Assembly: GCA_037043455.1 (NCBI GenBank)
Contig: JAWPHD010000240.1
Coordinates: forward strand, 124,001-188,000
Length of the DNA stretch: 64,000 nt
Direction of reading: 5' to 3'
Origin: Cyrtodaria siliqua
Lineage: Eukaryota; Mollusca; Bivalvia; Adapedonta; Hiatellidae
Shown here: piece by piece, positions 1-10,675 of the stretch
How the letters are laid out: each line of letters opens with the position of its first letter
Numbering within the stretch: the stretch's first letter is position 1
Notes under the pieces: model-generated
The model's input: the letters and a program-made list of their open reading frames with translations, nothing else
Told to the model about the DNA's origin: nothing
The model's database searches: none
Made by a program: the position numbers and the translations under genes

Positions 1-304
1 ATAATATATGTGTGGTTCCTATTATATATAGGGTAGGTCAGGTGGGGAAAATGTTTTATTTTCTAAAAATATCTTTTTTTTATTTGGTATTTTTATCACT
101 CAATACTTTTAAAACTTGATCAACTAACTTAAATACATATGTGTTGATATCAGGTATTTTTATTTTTCCTTTTTTTGTTTAAATTATATTTTATATTATT
201 TATTTATATTTTTTATGTGTTTTTTTGGCATGAAATGTTTAGGACGAGCCCTTAAAAACGAGTCGGTCGGGAAACCGGAACCACATATAAATTTTAATTT
301 GGCC
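1..304. mobile_element. PIF/Harbinger-like TIR element, cut by the window edge
   Basis: The right end reads as GGCC preceded by an AATTTTAATT tract and a GGAACCACAT motif, followed by TAA at 305-307. The first bases of the window (ATAATATATGTGTGGTTC) match the inner part of the terminal repeat of the larger element at 55947-57861. Both carry AGGGTAGGT next to the left repeat and GTCGGTCGGG next to the right one. It is therefore a short, non-coding relative of that element whose first dozen or so bases lie outside the window. A TAA target site and GGCC-starting repeats fit PIF/Harbinger; no transposase is visible. Confidence 0.6.
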
Positions 305-406
305 TAATAGATGTCACAGTCATGTGTCATGTGTTGTGATGTCATATTGCAAATAAGTGCACAGTTCTCTCAAGTGCATGTCCAGTTTAAATTTTAATGC
401 AAAAAC

Positions 407-911
407 AGTGTTAGTGCACTTACGCTGTATTTCTTTAAGAAAAAAAGCCACCAAAGATACATCCAAAGAAGGCTATTCCAAGGGGAGACTATTTTAAGGC
501 ATTCAAAAAAACAATTCGTCTGAAGAAGTGGTTTGTGTTAAGAGGGAATATTCTGAAGGAATGAAATTGTTTGTTCATCCATTTATTAAATGTTGTTGAA
601 TAGATCCAGTCTCAAAACCTTTTTGACTGCTCCTCGTATTTTAAGAGCCTGTGAATGAAACTATACTTTTAATCAGCAAATATATATTATTATTATATGA
701 CCTGAACATCTGGATAGAGTTTTGATAAACAGTTTTGTAGTGTATTGTTTGCTGTTATTTGGCGGGTTAGTTTTTTTAAGTACAATACTTATGGTAAACA
801 AACTTGCATTATAGTAGTGTCATGGGTTCAGCTCTCAATGCACACATGACATTGACCTTTTGACATGTTTTTCATGGTTCAGCTTTAATCAAGGTTGTTT
901 TGCAGAAAGTG
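407..911. repeat. Internally deleted tandem copy of the mariner-bearing segment
   Basis: Bases 407-463 equal 908-964, and 468-911 equal 1942-2385 at a constant offset of 1474 with no difference seen by eye. The block is thus the two ends of the downstream segment (908-2385) fused directly, with about 1 kb of interior missing at 463/468. It lies head to tail with the full copy. Confidence 0.8.
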
Positions 912-1114
912 TTAGTGCACTTACGCTGTATTTCTTTAAGAAAAAAAGCCACCAAAGATACATCATTTTGTAAATAGTAAATAAAATACTAAATAATGGG
1001 AAATTTACTAAAAAACAGTTATGGGGTATGTATCTTGGTTAAATACACTGATTTATGTAAAAAAGTGATTTTGTGAAAAATGTCACTTACATGATTTTAG
1101 CGTTCAAGGGACGA

Positions 1115-1436
1115 TTTAACCCATAGAATGACCTTCAGTGTGACCTTGACCTGTATATTTTAGTATGGTCATGTTGATGTTGTCTTGATGAGTATATACT
1201 GAAAGATTGATGAAAAAATATCAAGAAATGAGAAAGTTATAGCCAACATTAAGTTTTCGTGAAGAAAAAAAGGAATATTTAACTCATATAATGACATTCA
1301 GTGTGACCTTGACCTTTATATTTTAGTATGGTCATGTCGATGTTGTCATGATGAGTATATCTTGAACGATTGAAGAAGAAATATCAAGATATGAGAAAGT
1401 TACAGCCAACGTTAAGTTTTCGTGACAGATAGACGG
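1115..1436 (+). repeat. Dimeric ~163-bp interspersed repeat
   Basis: Two units start at TTTAAC 1115 and 1278. Each contains AATGAC, TTCAGTGTGACCTTGACC, then TTTTAGTATGGTCATG and GAGAAAGTTA. The second unit runs into GACAGATAGACGGATGGACG, the tetranucleotide-like tract typical of bivalve pearl-type repeat ends. It probably inserted into the mariner segment and separated the transposase remnant from its upstream part. Confidence 0.6.
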
Positions 1437-1506
1437 ATGGACGACAAAGTGATCCCCTGTATCATATTTTTCTTCGAAAAGGCAACACAAAAAGTATAAC
1501 AAATGC

Positions 1507-1965
1507 GATAAAAGGCTTATTAACAAGTTGCTGACAGGTGACGAGACTTGGATTTATATTTTTGAGCCTCAAGGTAGGTCAATGATTGCCAAATGGACCA
1601 AGAGCGCTGGCAAAGTGCTGTACGTTATACAGATTCCTGCTGCAACAGGTCGAACATTTACCGGAATTTTTTACAAAACCAAAGTGTTGAAAAAAGTTAA
1701 GAAGTGCTTGTTTCTACAGGATTAAATTAAAGGGCGTCTTTTGCATGACAATGCATCCTACCACAAGAGTAAAGTTGTGCAGGACTTTCTTTGCAAGAAC
1801 AAGTGGTTCAATTACCGCATCCATCCTGTTCTCCAGACCTAAGTCCTTGTGACTTTTTTCTATTTCCTAAACTTAAAAAATGCTTGTGGGTCGTCGCTAT
1901 TAATCCCGAAGTGCTCTCAGCAGTGCAAATTTCCTGTGTCTGAAGGCTATTCCAAGGGGAGACTA
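1507..1965 (+). pseudogene. Mariner-family transposase fragment (broken)
   Basis: Mariner transposases cut and paste DNA at TA sites using a DDE/D triad. The fragment begins at KRLINKLLTGDETWIY, whose D is the usual first catalytic residue. After a stop at 1723 the same family continues as LLHDNASYHKS (second catalytic D, about 1738-1770), then after a frameshift as SPDLSPCDFFLFPKLK (third D, about 1828-1875) and a RGDYF-like C-terminal stretch near 1960. The N-terminal DNA-binding half (HTH) is absent, replaced upstream by a dimeric repeat. At least one stop and one frameshift break it, so it is inactive. Family assignment is firm from motif order; the subfamily is not determined. Confidence 0.88.
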
Positions 1966-2385
1966 TTTTAAGGCATTCAAAAAAACAATTCGTCTGAAGA
2001 AGTGGTTTGTGTTAAGAGGGAATATTCTGAAGGAATGAAATTGTTTGTTCATCCATTTATTAAATGTTGTTGAATAGATCCAGTCTCAAAACCTTTTTGA
2101 CTGCTCCTCGTATTTTAAGAGCCTGTGAATGAAACTATACTTTTAATCAGCAAATATATATTATTATTATATGACCTGAACATCTGGATAGAGTTTTGAT
2201 AAACAGTTTTGTAGTGTATTGTTTGCTGTTATTTGGCGGGTTAGTTTTTTTAAGTACAATACTTATGGTAAACAAACTTGCATTATAGTAGTGTCATGGG
2301 TTCAGCTCTCAATGCACACATGACATTGACCTTTTGACATGTTTTTCATGGTTCAGCTTTAATCAAGGTTGTTTTGCAGAAAGTG

Positions 2386-3029
2386 GGGTGAGTGGGGGTG
2401 AGTGTGGGGTGAGGTCGCGACCGGCATACCTAGTATAATTTCCAACCCTTGCCGTGGGTAGTTATTATCACTATCAAATATCCCGATGTTGGTACCGGGC
2501 TCTGTCCAATTCCCTACCACGTAGGCCTAATCCCCTGGGTAAGCCCATCGCCACGTCAGTGGGGAAAAAACACTGGCTGGCAACAGAACCACCACATTAA
2601 CACATCTAATGAAATGAAACTTTTAGCATATTTTTCTATTTTCTGCTTTGTTGTAGTTATATTGATGTGTTATGAATGTTAGGAACATCTTAATTGATTA
2701 AATTGAAAGCAAGATCAGACAATATTTTGTAGGTCTTACTTTGTATATGACTATGTCTTACATCTGTTATGGATAAGTGAAGGAAAACAAAGATATTATG
2801 TTTCAACAATTAATAATAAAAGTTAACATATCGGCAACTTCTAAATCACAGTCACTTTTAGAATGTTTTACTCAAAATCACACATTTATAAACAGGGTTA
2901 ATTGTCGGCCTATTTGTGTGGATTGACTATTCCCTTATTGAAACATGTTTTATATCGTCCATTATCTGTATTTTATTTCTGTCCATAGTCAGCATATTCT
3001 GTCCATTGCAGCATGACTATCTAATTTCT
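2386..3029. other. Unassigned AT-rich DNA
   Basis: It opens with a short G-rich tract (GTGGGGTGAGTGGGGG near 2384-2415). The rest shows no exon, RNA or repeat I recognise. Confidence 0.5.
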
Positions 3030-3248
3030 GACAACCAGTTGAACAATGGTACTTGGCAACCAGCTGAACTATGATACTCGACAACCAGTTGAACTATGGT
3101 CCTTGGCAACCAGCTGAACTATGGTACTTGACAACCAGCTGAACTTTGGTCCTTGGCAACCAGCTGAACTATGATCCTTGACAACCAGTTGAACTATGGT
3201 CCTTGGCAACCAGCTGAACGATGGTACTTGTCAACAAGTCAAACTATG
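3030..3248. repeat. 25-bp minisatellite
   Basis: About eight units of GACAACCAGTTGAACTATGG plus TACTT/TCCTT, alternating GACAACC and GGCAACC, with a few base changes per unit. Confidence 0.9.
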
Positions 3249-3362
3249 TTTTTATTTTAAGTGGGTTATCAGCTTGGTTTCTTACTGGCAAAGAACTGAA
3301 AAACAAAAAATAAAGTGATCTGCATTATAGAAGGAAAATTACATGAAAAAAAACAACACTTT

Positions 3363-3505
3363 ATTCTTACGGATAACGGGAGGTATACAGTACTGGTTTT
3401 ACCCATGAAAAAGTGGATGGTCTGCCACTACCACAAAAATATCGACCTTCATATATAGCCTAAAATGGGCTGAAAATGACGTAAAACACCATTCAACCAA
3501 ACTAA
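3363..3505 (+). mobile_element. SINE family A, 3' part
   Basis: It shares with the copies at 9411, 19112 (reverse) and 48907 the body TTCTTACGGAT...GGGAGG.GTACAGTACTGG and the tail GTAAAACACCAT followed by AAAC-rich sequence. The tRNA-like head is missing, so it is 5' truncated. Confidence 0.75.
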
Positions 3506-3602
3506 CTTTACACAGCTGAATACCAGGGACGTAGCTAGGCAAAGTAATTATGTCAAATTGAATTTGAACACACCCATGTATACAGTTCCCATTTAACATC
3601 AA

Positions 3603-4020
3603 TATACATATATTGTGTAATACAGATCTTGTAGAATCAGAAATATCTTGTGATACACATATATTGTGTAATACAGATCTTGTAGAATCAGAAATATCTT
3701 GTGATATACATATATTGTGTAATACAGACCTTGTAGAATCAGAAATATCTTGTGATATACATATATTGTGTAATACAGATCTTGCAGAATCAGACAATAT
3801 ATTGTGTAATACAGATCTTGTAGTATCAGAAATATCTTGTGATATACATATATTGTGTAATACAGTTCTTATGGAATATAGAAATATATTGTGTAATACA
3901 GATATATCTTGTGGAATACAATCTTGTGGAATACAGATATACCTTGTAAAATACAGTTCTTGTTGAATTGCAGACATATCTTGTGGAATACAGATATCTT
4001 TTGTGGAATACAGACATATA
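3603..4020. repeat. 51-bp minisatellite grading into ~27-bp units
   Basis: Unit core: ATATTGTGTAATACAGATCT then TGTAGAATCAGAAATATCTT. Later units simplify to TCTTGTGGAATACAGATATA. The same array resumes at 4636, so the palindrome-headed element at 4025 interrupts it. Open frames here are by-products of the periodicity. Confidence 0.9.
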
Positions 4021-4024
4021 TTAT

Positions 4025-4448
4025 AGGTTATTGAATTTGTATGGCTAAATATTACTTGGAACGAGTTGTTTTGGCAAAGGACGACGAGCTTGCGAGTCTT
4101 CCTGCGCCAAAACAACGAGTTCCAAGTAATATTTAGCCATACAAATTCAATAACCTTTTTATTGTATACTTTCATATTGTTTTCGATCAATGTTAATTGT
4201 ATGACTATTACTTTTCATTGTATTTGTGTTATTTTTATAGCTTTTGATGGAATTCCTGTCTTGTCATTCAGTTTCATTTGTGTGGATGATTATTTTGCGC
4301 GAAAACGACGTCGACGTCGGATGACGTCATTGAAAACAACAAGCGATTTCTAAAGTTTGTTTACTATTCGATAACGTTAAAAACAGTGGGTAAGTGACCA
4401 TTTCAATTATTTTATCAATTTCTGCCATAAAAGGTTGAACAATAAAAA
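4025..4448. mobile_element. Palindrome-headed element P1
   Basis: Arms 4025-4075 and 4106-4156 are 51-bp inverted repeats with about two mismatches and a 30-bp centre. Directly after the right arm starts TTTTTATTGT (4156-4165), whose exact reverse complement ACAATAAAAA is at 4439-4448, enclosing about 290 bp. This second part holds CGACGTCGACGTCGG and a TGACGTCA at 4322-4329. No coding capacity is evident. The stretch 4449-4635 up to the resumed minisatellite is unexplained and may also belong to the insertion. The plan matches 9668-10086, 31133-31550 and 20178-20666. Confidence 0.65.
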
Positions 4449-4635
4449 CACGTATTTTGTTGTTGACACTATAGAAAGGATTCCGTTATTTTATTGAAAG
4501 TAGTTCCTTATTTCTATTTCGCGGTTCTTAGCAAGCACGAGAAAAAGTTCCCGTGCAATATCATTGCGTGCAATATCGTAGAATATTGCACACTTAGCTC
4601 AATGCAAACTAGACGGGACACTATGAAATATACAA

Positions 4636-4950
4636 TAATGTGGATATACAGATAGGTTTTGTGGAATATAATCTTGTGGAATACAAACATATATTGTGGA
4701 ATACAGATATATCTTGCGGAAAACAGATATATCTTGCAGATTACAGATATATCTTGTGGAATACAGAGATATCCTTTAGAATACAGATATACAGACATAT
4801 CTTGTGGAATACAGATATATTTTGTGGAATACAGATATATTTTGTAGAATATAGATATACAGACATATCTTGTGGAATACAGATAGATCTTGTGGAATAC
4901 AGATAGATCTTGTGAAATACAGATAGATCTTGTTGAATACAGATAAATCT
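4636..4950. repeat. ~27-bp minisatellite, second half of the split array
   Basis: Units of GATATATCTTGTGGAATACA, the same family as 3603-4020, resume after the intervening element. Confidence 0.88.
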
Positions 4951-5204
4951 GGTGAAAAAAAATATTTCTAGTATGACAATATTTCCCTATATGCTTGGTT
5001 AAACAAGTTATTTCCCTTTAAGCATTAATTATTTCTGTGTATGAAGTTCATGTATTGTGTTTGTTCTGAGCTGAAAATATTTAAAATGTTATTTCCCTTT
5101 AATACGCACATTTTAAAACTACTACTATATAAAGCCATGGAATCATGAAAATAGATGGCACATCTTAATGTATTTCAAGAGCAGCTTCCACCAAATTGAA
5201 ATAG

Positions 5205-5391
5205 GACTGTCACTGAAGGTGATGAATACCCCCGCTTTTTGATCACTTATTATGTATGAAGTCTGGGAACAACCCACTCAAAACTGTTTAAGAAATGCAA
5301 GTAATAAAAATGTGTTATAGGACACGACGGGATGTTACGGACAGCGTGTTTTCTATACAGCCCCCATTTCACTTTGTGCAAGCGGGGATAT
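5205..5391. mobile_element. Pearl/Helentron-like short element (ATACCCCCGCT type)
   Basis: It starts CACTGAAGGTGATGAATACC and CCCGCT, and ends AAGCGGGGATATAC, giving a short terminal inverted repeat. The same ends occur at 14821 and 15572. Its interior is the unoccupied counterpart of the copy at 14821-15572, which carries an insertion after GCAAGTAAT. Confidence 0.65.
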
Positions 5392-5508
5392 ACAAACTAA
5401 TGTCACTCTTGCTGATAAGACTTAGCTGAAAGTCAAATGAGTTGTATTGCAGACCACGGTGGGATCCAGGAACCTGTGATAGCTCTACACTTTCTTGCAT
5501 ACATGATT

Positions 5509-6412
5509 ATAAGAATCTTTCATGGTATCCGATGAAGATAGAGAATTCCAACCCGAGGTTTAAGTGTTTTTATCTGAACAGAGCCTCAGTTCCGATTAAA
5601 ACACTTATACCGAGGGTTGGAATTCCCTATCTGAACCAAATATCCATGATAAATTCTTTTTCTTGCATATCAGAGACATGCTGTGCGTCGATGCCGCCAG
5701 CTACTAACGTTTTACATATTTTCCTGCATACCGGATGTTGGAGCGCATGAATTTTATCTCGACCCTAGGGTGAGATGGAAATATATTATATATTCTGTGA
5801 TGAATTATAGAAATTTCCCAGTTTGAGAAAATCTATAACATATCCCTTCCTCTACTGTGCTATCTCGCCTAGTGTGCAAGATAGCACAGTAGCCAAATGT
5901 TATGAACTAAACGATAGACGTCACGATATTACGTCACGAATTGACATCATGATCTTACTCCGCGCTGTCGCCAAAGGAGTGACAGAAGAAGGAATACTTG
6001 TGTCAAAAGACGATTGGAAAGCAATTCATCACAGAATATATACTCGTTTCTATTATGCAAGAATCTTTCTCACTCTGGAATTATTTCCCGTATCACTTCA
6101 AAAATGTTAATTAAACTCTATATCTAGCCCCGGTAAAATGACGGATATCCTTATCTTACACATGGGGGAAGATAACAGTCACGCGCATCAATAATGATAT
6201 CAATAATGTGAACAGAGGCATGACGTCATTGTGTAAAAAAAGATTAAACCGTTCGTTACTGGCAACATCAATGCACAAAATGTCAATGATATGCAAGAAA
6301 AAGAATAATTCCAACCCTCGGTATAACTACAGAGCTTCGGTGCCGATAAAAACACTTATACCTCAGGTTGGAATTCCCGATCTTTACCAGATACTCATGA
6401 AAGATTCTTATA
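5509..6412. mobile_element. Element with long TIRs that are themselves palindromic (P4)
   Basis: 5509-5709 and the reverse complement of 6249-6412 align: both read ATAAGAATCTTTCATG, then GAATTCCAACC, AAGTGTTTTTATC, GAGGGTTGGAATT, TTCTTTTTCTTGCATATCA. Each end therefore carries an inner hairpin (GGAATTCCAACC against GGTTGGAATTCC). The interior has a 14-bp perfect hairpin CTACTGTGCTATCT/AGATAGCACAGTAG near 5853-5893, paired ACGTCA sites at 5918 and 5931, and TGACGTCA at 6221-6228. No transposase is seen. Confidence 0.6.
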
Positions 6413-6470
6413 TTCTCTCAACCTTTAAATGCCCTGAGGAAAAATTCCAGTACATAGGTCAGTGTGTTAA

Positions 6471-6779
6471 AGGGACACACAACAATCTTGAAGTTTGTAT
6501 TAACCATTAAAATTAGCACATCAATTTATTTATACAGTATCATTTTCACTTTACACCTGCTTGCATAATTTTAAAATGTTGACTTTCAATTTCTCTTTGT
6601 TATTCTACCATGTGTTAAACACAGTATTGGTGCAATTCTATCAACAGTTAGTAACTTGCAAAACAATTTGCTTTATACTATTCTTATAATTAATATTAAA
6701 TGTTAAACAAATGCAAGTTATGCAGAAAAACTACTGGGACCCCTTAGTTTTAAAAAATTCAAAATTGCCGTGTGTCCCT
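6471..6779. mobile_element. TTAA-flanked MITE (family 1), intact
   Basis: It is flanked by TTAA at 6467-6470 and 6780-6783. The terminal inverted repeats begin AGGGACACACAACAATCTTG and, on the other strand, AGGGACACACGGCAATTTTG, about 24 bp in all. A TTAA target duplication is the hallmark of piggyBac-type transposition (family knowledge); the element is 309 bp and non-coding. It lies about 50 bp beyond the DDX11 stop codon and carries AATAAA on the gene strand at 6525-6530, so it could supply the poly(A) signal (inference). Relatives: 13713, 31726, 43101. Confidence 0.85.
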
Positions 6780-6831
6780 TTAATGTCTTCATAAGACGGC
6801 CGTTAGTCAAGTATGCAGGAAATATTCATTC

Positions 6832-7013
6832 TCAAAACAAAGACTCCATATTTGTTACCTTTGACACAGCAGCAAACACGGAAGCAAACTTGTCCATCTT
6901 TCGTAAATGTTTAGATATCCAGCCCGGTAGTTTGTTCACAGTACCTGCTCTCTCGTACCTTCTGTCCAACAACAAGATGGTCGCATAGTCGCCACTGTGA
7001 CGTATGGCACGAC
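6832..7013 (-). CDS. DDX11: DDX11/ChlR1-like helicase, last coding exon found (motif VI)
   Basis: The acceptor TTTTCACCAG lies before 7013. Joined to the final G of the 10676-10754 exon, the frame reads GRAIRHSGDYATILLLDRRY, then a GTVNKLPGWISKHLRK segment and FASVFAAVSK. GRAIRH is helicase motif VI, which completes the ATP site with its arginine finger in XPD-family SF2 helicases; the tail matches the DDX11 C-terminus. Read straight through, it ends VTNMESLF and a TGA at 6832-6834. A possible donor (AAAG|GTAACA, exon end 6859) would instead send the transcript to a further exon that I could not find. DDX11 unwinds DNA at replication forks and supports sister-chromatid cohesion (established for the family). 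Confidence 0.9.
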
Positions 7014-7162
7014 CTGGTGAAAAACATGAAATACTGAAATGTGGCACGACAGCATGTATCTTCACTTGAGCTATTTTACCCGCTGGGTATACTTGTAACA
7101 TTTTATTGCCCAAATGGAAGAGATTTTGAAAAAAGTCCTAGAAGGGTGTTTCACGGAACACC

Positions 7163-7968
7163 TGTGTCGCCTGCCGTGTGCTTTTTTCACCAAGTACAAT
7201 CTAACTTTAAAGTTTGAAGACAAGTTTATGAAAAGGGACATAAACCTGCATTGGAAAAAAACTGTATAACATTCCATGACCATAGGTCAATATTTTGCCA
7301 GGTTAGGCTGCACATTAAAGTTTTATGAAAAGGGGGCATAACTCAGCCAAAATGAAAGTCAGAGTTATTGGACATATGCAAAGATATTCCTTCAGTTAAG
7401 ATGAATAAGTGTGTGAAGTTTCATGAACATAGGTCAAATACTTTTTAAGTTACGGCCAGTTATGAGCTTGGTTAGGTTGCAGGTTAAAGATTTATGAAAA
7501 GGGGCATAACTCTGCTGAAAATGAAAGTCAGAGTTATTGGTCATGGGAAATAATATTCTGTGTGGTAAGATGAATAAGTGTGTGAAGTTTCATGAACATA
7601 GGTCAAATACTAAGTTACAGCTATGAGTTTGGTTAAGTTGCAGGTTAAAGTTTTATGAAAGGGGGCATAACTCTGTCAAAATGAAAGTCATAGTAACAAT
7701 ATTCTGTGTGGTAAGATGAATATATGTGTGATTTTCATGAACATAGGTCAAATGCTTCTGAAGTTATGGCTAGTTATGAGCCTGGTTAGACTGCAGGTTA
7801 AAGTTTTATGGAAGGGGGCATAACTGTCAAAATGAAAGTCAGAGTTATTGGACATGTGTAACAGTATTCCTTAGGTTAAGATAAAGATGTGTGTGAAGTT
7901 TCTTCAACATGTCAATACTTTTCAAGTACGTGATGCCTAAGTGTCTGCCATGCTACGCAGGTGACACA
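7163..7968. mobile_element. Pearl-like element with ~185-bp tandem core
   Basis: The ends are TGTGTCGCCTGC (7163-7174) and GCAGGTGACACA (7957-7968), inverted with one mismatch. Between them about four units repeat AAAGTTTTATGAAAAGGGGG, CATAACTC, AATGAAAGTCAGAGTTATTG and GTGTGAAGTTTCATGAACAT. Short inverted ends around tandem cores are the plan of bivalve pearl elements. It lies in the 3' flank... on the gene's upstream side of exon 6832-7013, so it is intronic to DDX11. Confidence 0.7.
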
Positions 7969-8087
7969 AAAATGGACATGAAGCAAAGACTGAATGACCT
8001 TTTCAAGGAGGCACATCAGGCTTTAGGGCTAACATTAAAAAAAAAAAGCTGTGAAATGATCTGGGGGTAATTTTTTTAAAAAAAAAA

Positions 8088-8330
8088 CCAAGATGTTTGT
8101 AAAACATATATGCCCCCGTTCAACGACCATGACACAAACATTCCTGCCAAGTTTCGAGTTTGTAGTGCCAGCTGTTCTTGAGTTATCTCGAAGACAAGCA
8201 CTTTTTAGTGATTTTTACAAGTTTTGTTACCATGGCAACCACATTTCTTATGCGAATCTACTCAAAAGGGGAGGTGCACAACTACACCATGACACAAACA
8301 TTCCTGCCAAGTTTCGGAAGGGGGCATAAT
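8088..8330. mobile_element. Short pearl-like element (ATGCCCCC type)
   Basis: It begins AAGATGTTTGTAAAACATAT followed by ATGCCCCC and ends GGGGGCATAATTA. The phrase CCATGACACAAACATTCCTG plus CCAAGTTTCG occurs twice inside. Non-coding, intronic to DDX11. Confidence 0.6.
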
Positions 8331-9410
8331 TAAAAGCTGTAAAATGAACAGTTTAAAACATGAACTGGTTCAAAGTTTGTAGCGCCTTCCTTAATAGAAG
8401 CGCCCCACCCATTTTAAGAAATCTTACCTTCTTCAAAAATCCAAAAGTTCCTAAAAAACACACAATTGTTTCAACTTTACCGCGGTATGGTATATGACAT
8501 AAACCTTAAAGCGCTATTATCATCAATACAATTTACCGCTTTTATTTATCTCCTTTCTTTCAATTTATTATTTAGTTTAACGTTTATTATTATTTAATTC
8601 ATACGCAACCAACCCGTGTTGTAATCGTCGTGTTCGACGGATATTGTATCATACAGATGCAGAGTGATGACTGATATACTCAGTATATTGTCGGGTTTAG
8701 GTTTAGTAAATACCGGTGTCACAGTAAAAGATCGCTGTACAGTAATTCCATAAGGAAACAGTTGGAAAAGGAGGTGAAATATACTGAAAATTCGAACCAT
8801 AATAGTAGCGCCCCTTCGCACTATGCATAGCGCCCGGATGCTACTGTTAGAGGAAATACGGTAGATGTAATATTAACAGTTTCTTATAATAAAGCGCAAT
8901 AATAATTTTTTGATAAATTACAACAAGTCTTATCAAGCATAGAGGAATCCCAAAGTTATAAATGGCGATATCTAATGACGCTCACATTGCAATATACAGC
9001 CAAGTTTAAAATAGCTAACCCTGGCGCGTAACCATCGTTAGAAAATACCTTCTTCGTTTATCTCATATGTTCAGTGTAATTTCTTCTGGTGGTTTATGGC
9101 CCATTTAGCTTATTTTTTATCGATGTAATACAGAAATAATGTATTTGAACAATTCTATAACATATACCAACTCTGATGCGACTCCCTTAAAAGCATGTTT
9201 TTGTGTACGAGTGTGACAATAGGGCACAACTGCCAACTTCTGTCTCCAGATAAAGAGAATGGGATGCAGAAATAGGGATAGTGGGCTAGAAACAGGGAAA
9301 TTTGTTAGCAGGGTCATTTTTTTTTATGTGTTGAAATTATCTCGGCATCTAAACATGTATTTTGCATTATAAACACATTTTTGGTTGGCATTCTTATTTT
9401 TTTCAAGTAA
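8331..9410. other. Unassigned intronic DNA
   Basis: AT-rich sequence with two AGCGCCCC phrases (about 8399 and 8810). I see no exon, RNA gene or clear repeat. Confidence 0.5.
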
Positions 9411-9598
9411 GTGTCTCCGTGGCCGAATGCTAAACGACGTTGCGTTGTAAACCTTCGCCTCTCACCGCTGCGGGTTCGAATCCCACTGGGAGCTCGACTT
9501 GTGAGGAAGTGTCGATTCTTACGGATGGTGGGAGGTGTACAGTACTGGTTCTACCCAGGAAAAGTGGGTGGTCTGCCTCCACCACAAAAAAAACATCA
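9411..9598 (+). mobile_element. SINE family A with tRNA-like head
   Basis: A tRNA-like head starts GTGTCTCCGTGGCCGAATGC, with an A-box-like TGGCCGAATG and a B-box GGTTCGAATCC near 9473, resembling a class II (Leu/Ser-like) tRNA. The SINE body TTCTTACGGATGG...GTACAGTACTGGTTCTACCC follows, ending in CCTCCACCACAAAAA. Pol III promoter boxes are intact; the 3' part is shortened relative to 48907. Confidence 0.8.
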
Positions 9599-9667
9599 GA
9601 ATTCAGGAGATAGCAGACATGAAACAGTCACTGAATCACTCCTCATAATGACGAGCTGACGTGTTAA

Positions 9668-10086
9668 CAGTATACAGTTATCACATGTGTGTTTGGGGAA
9701 CAGTGAATAACTGTTTTCCCGAGGTGGAGGGGATGGCAGTGTGAACTGTTTCCTGAGGCCGATAGGCCGAGGGAAACAGTTCACACTGACATCCCCCGAC
9801 ACCAAGGGAAAACTGTTTTGACTGTTCCCCAAACACACATGTGATAACTGTTTTATTACCTGATTAATGTTACTGTACGAAACAGTGAAAATGAAAATTT
9901 GTTTTATAATGGGAACCTATGGTGAAAAAAGCAACATGACGTCACGCAAACGAAATTCCAGCACGTGAGGGAAACAGTCGAAACTAAAGCCCGGTAACAG
10001 TTCGTTTTCACCGGGAACAGTCTTTTCCTTAGTGAATTAGCACGAAATGACGATATAGCATTTATATAGGAGATCAGGTAATAATA
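9668..10086. mobile_element. Palindrome-headed element P2, copy a
   Basis: 9675-9850 is a near-perfect palindrome with about 85-bp arms starting CAGTTATCACATGTGTGTTT and a centre GAGGCCGATAGGCCGAGG. It is followed at 9853 by TTATTACCTGAT, whose exact reverse complement ATCAGGTAATAA lies at 10073-10084. Between these is TGACGTCA at 9937-9944. The copy at 31133-31550 matches end to end with few differences, which fixes both boundaries. Non-coding. Confidence 0.8.
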
Positions 10087-10675
10087 CCGATTAACTTCTA
10101 GCGGATTGTTTTATTAAAATTTCAACAATGCATTGGTGAATATGATACCTCCATATTTACAAACTATGTATTCAACATGTAAGGCTCAAATGTTGTAATG
10201 AAACATGTTAAAAATATGTCAAATCTTTTAATTTTGATTATGTAATATTGTTTGACAACTAACCAACACATTGTAGGTTATTTAGAGCTGCACCAGAAAA
10301 GGGGGACGGATAATAAGAATCTTGGAACCGTGACAGTCTAACAATCCCATATAAGGCCGCAATAAATAAATAGCTGTCCCTACACATTTTATTGCCTTGG
10401 GATTATATTTAAAAAAAAAAAATCCACCCAAACTTTTACAAAGATTTGGAAATTTTATTGCCTTGGGATTACATTTTGAAAAAAAAATAATCTAGCAATA
10501 TTATTTTATTGCAGCCTAAGGATCTTAAAATAAATATTTGAAATTAAATTCTGATATTTTTTTCTCACCAAAACTTACCAATGGACTTGATTAACAGCCT
10601 ATCCTGGAACCTTTCTGTACCCAAACAACTGCATGTAATTGAAATTAAATATTATTTTTTTCACATAAATCTTAC
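10087..10675. other. Unassigned intronic DNA
   Basis: AT-rich. The phrase TTTTATTGCCTTGGGATTA occurs twice (about 10387 and 10454), a small local duplication. Nothing else recognised. Confidence 0.5.

Larger units (their letters stand above)
908..2385. mobile_element. Mariner-bearing segment, longer tandem copy
   Basis: This holds the left block (908-964), a dimeric bivalve repeat (1115-1436), a broken mariner transposase (1507-1965) and the right block (1942-2385). No clear mariner-type terminal inverted repeats were seen at its ends, so the duplicated unit may include flanking DNA rather than being the exact element. Confidence 0.6.

Noticed and set aside
9411..9490. Functional tRNA gene
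   Set aside because: The tRNA-like part continues into a SINE body found at three other sites, and the acceptor stem does not close.
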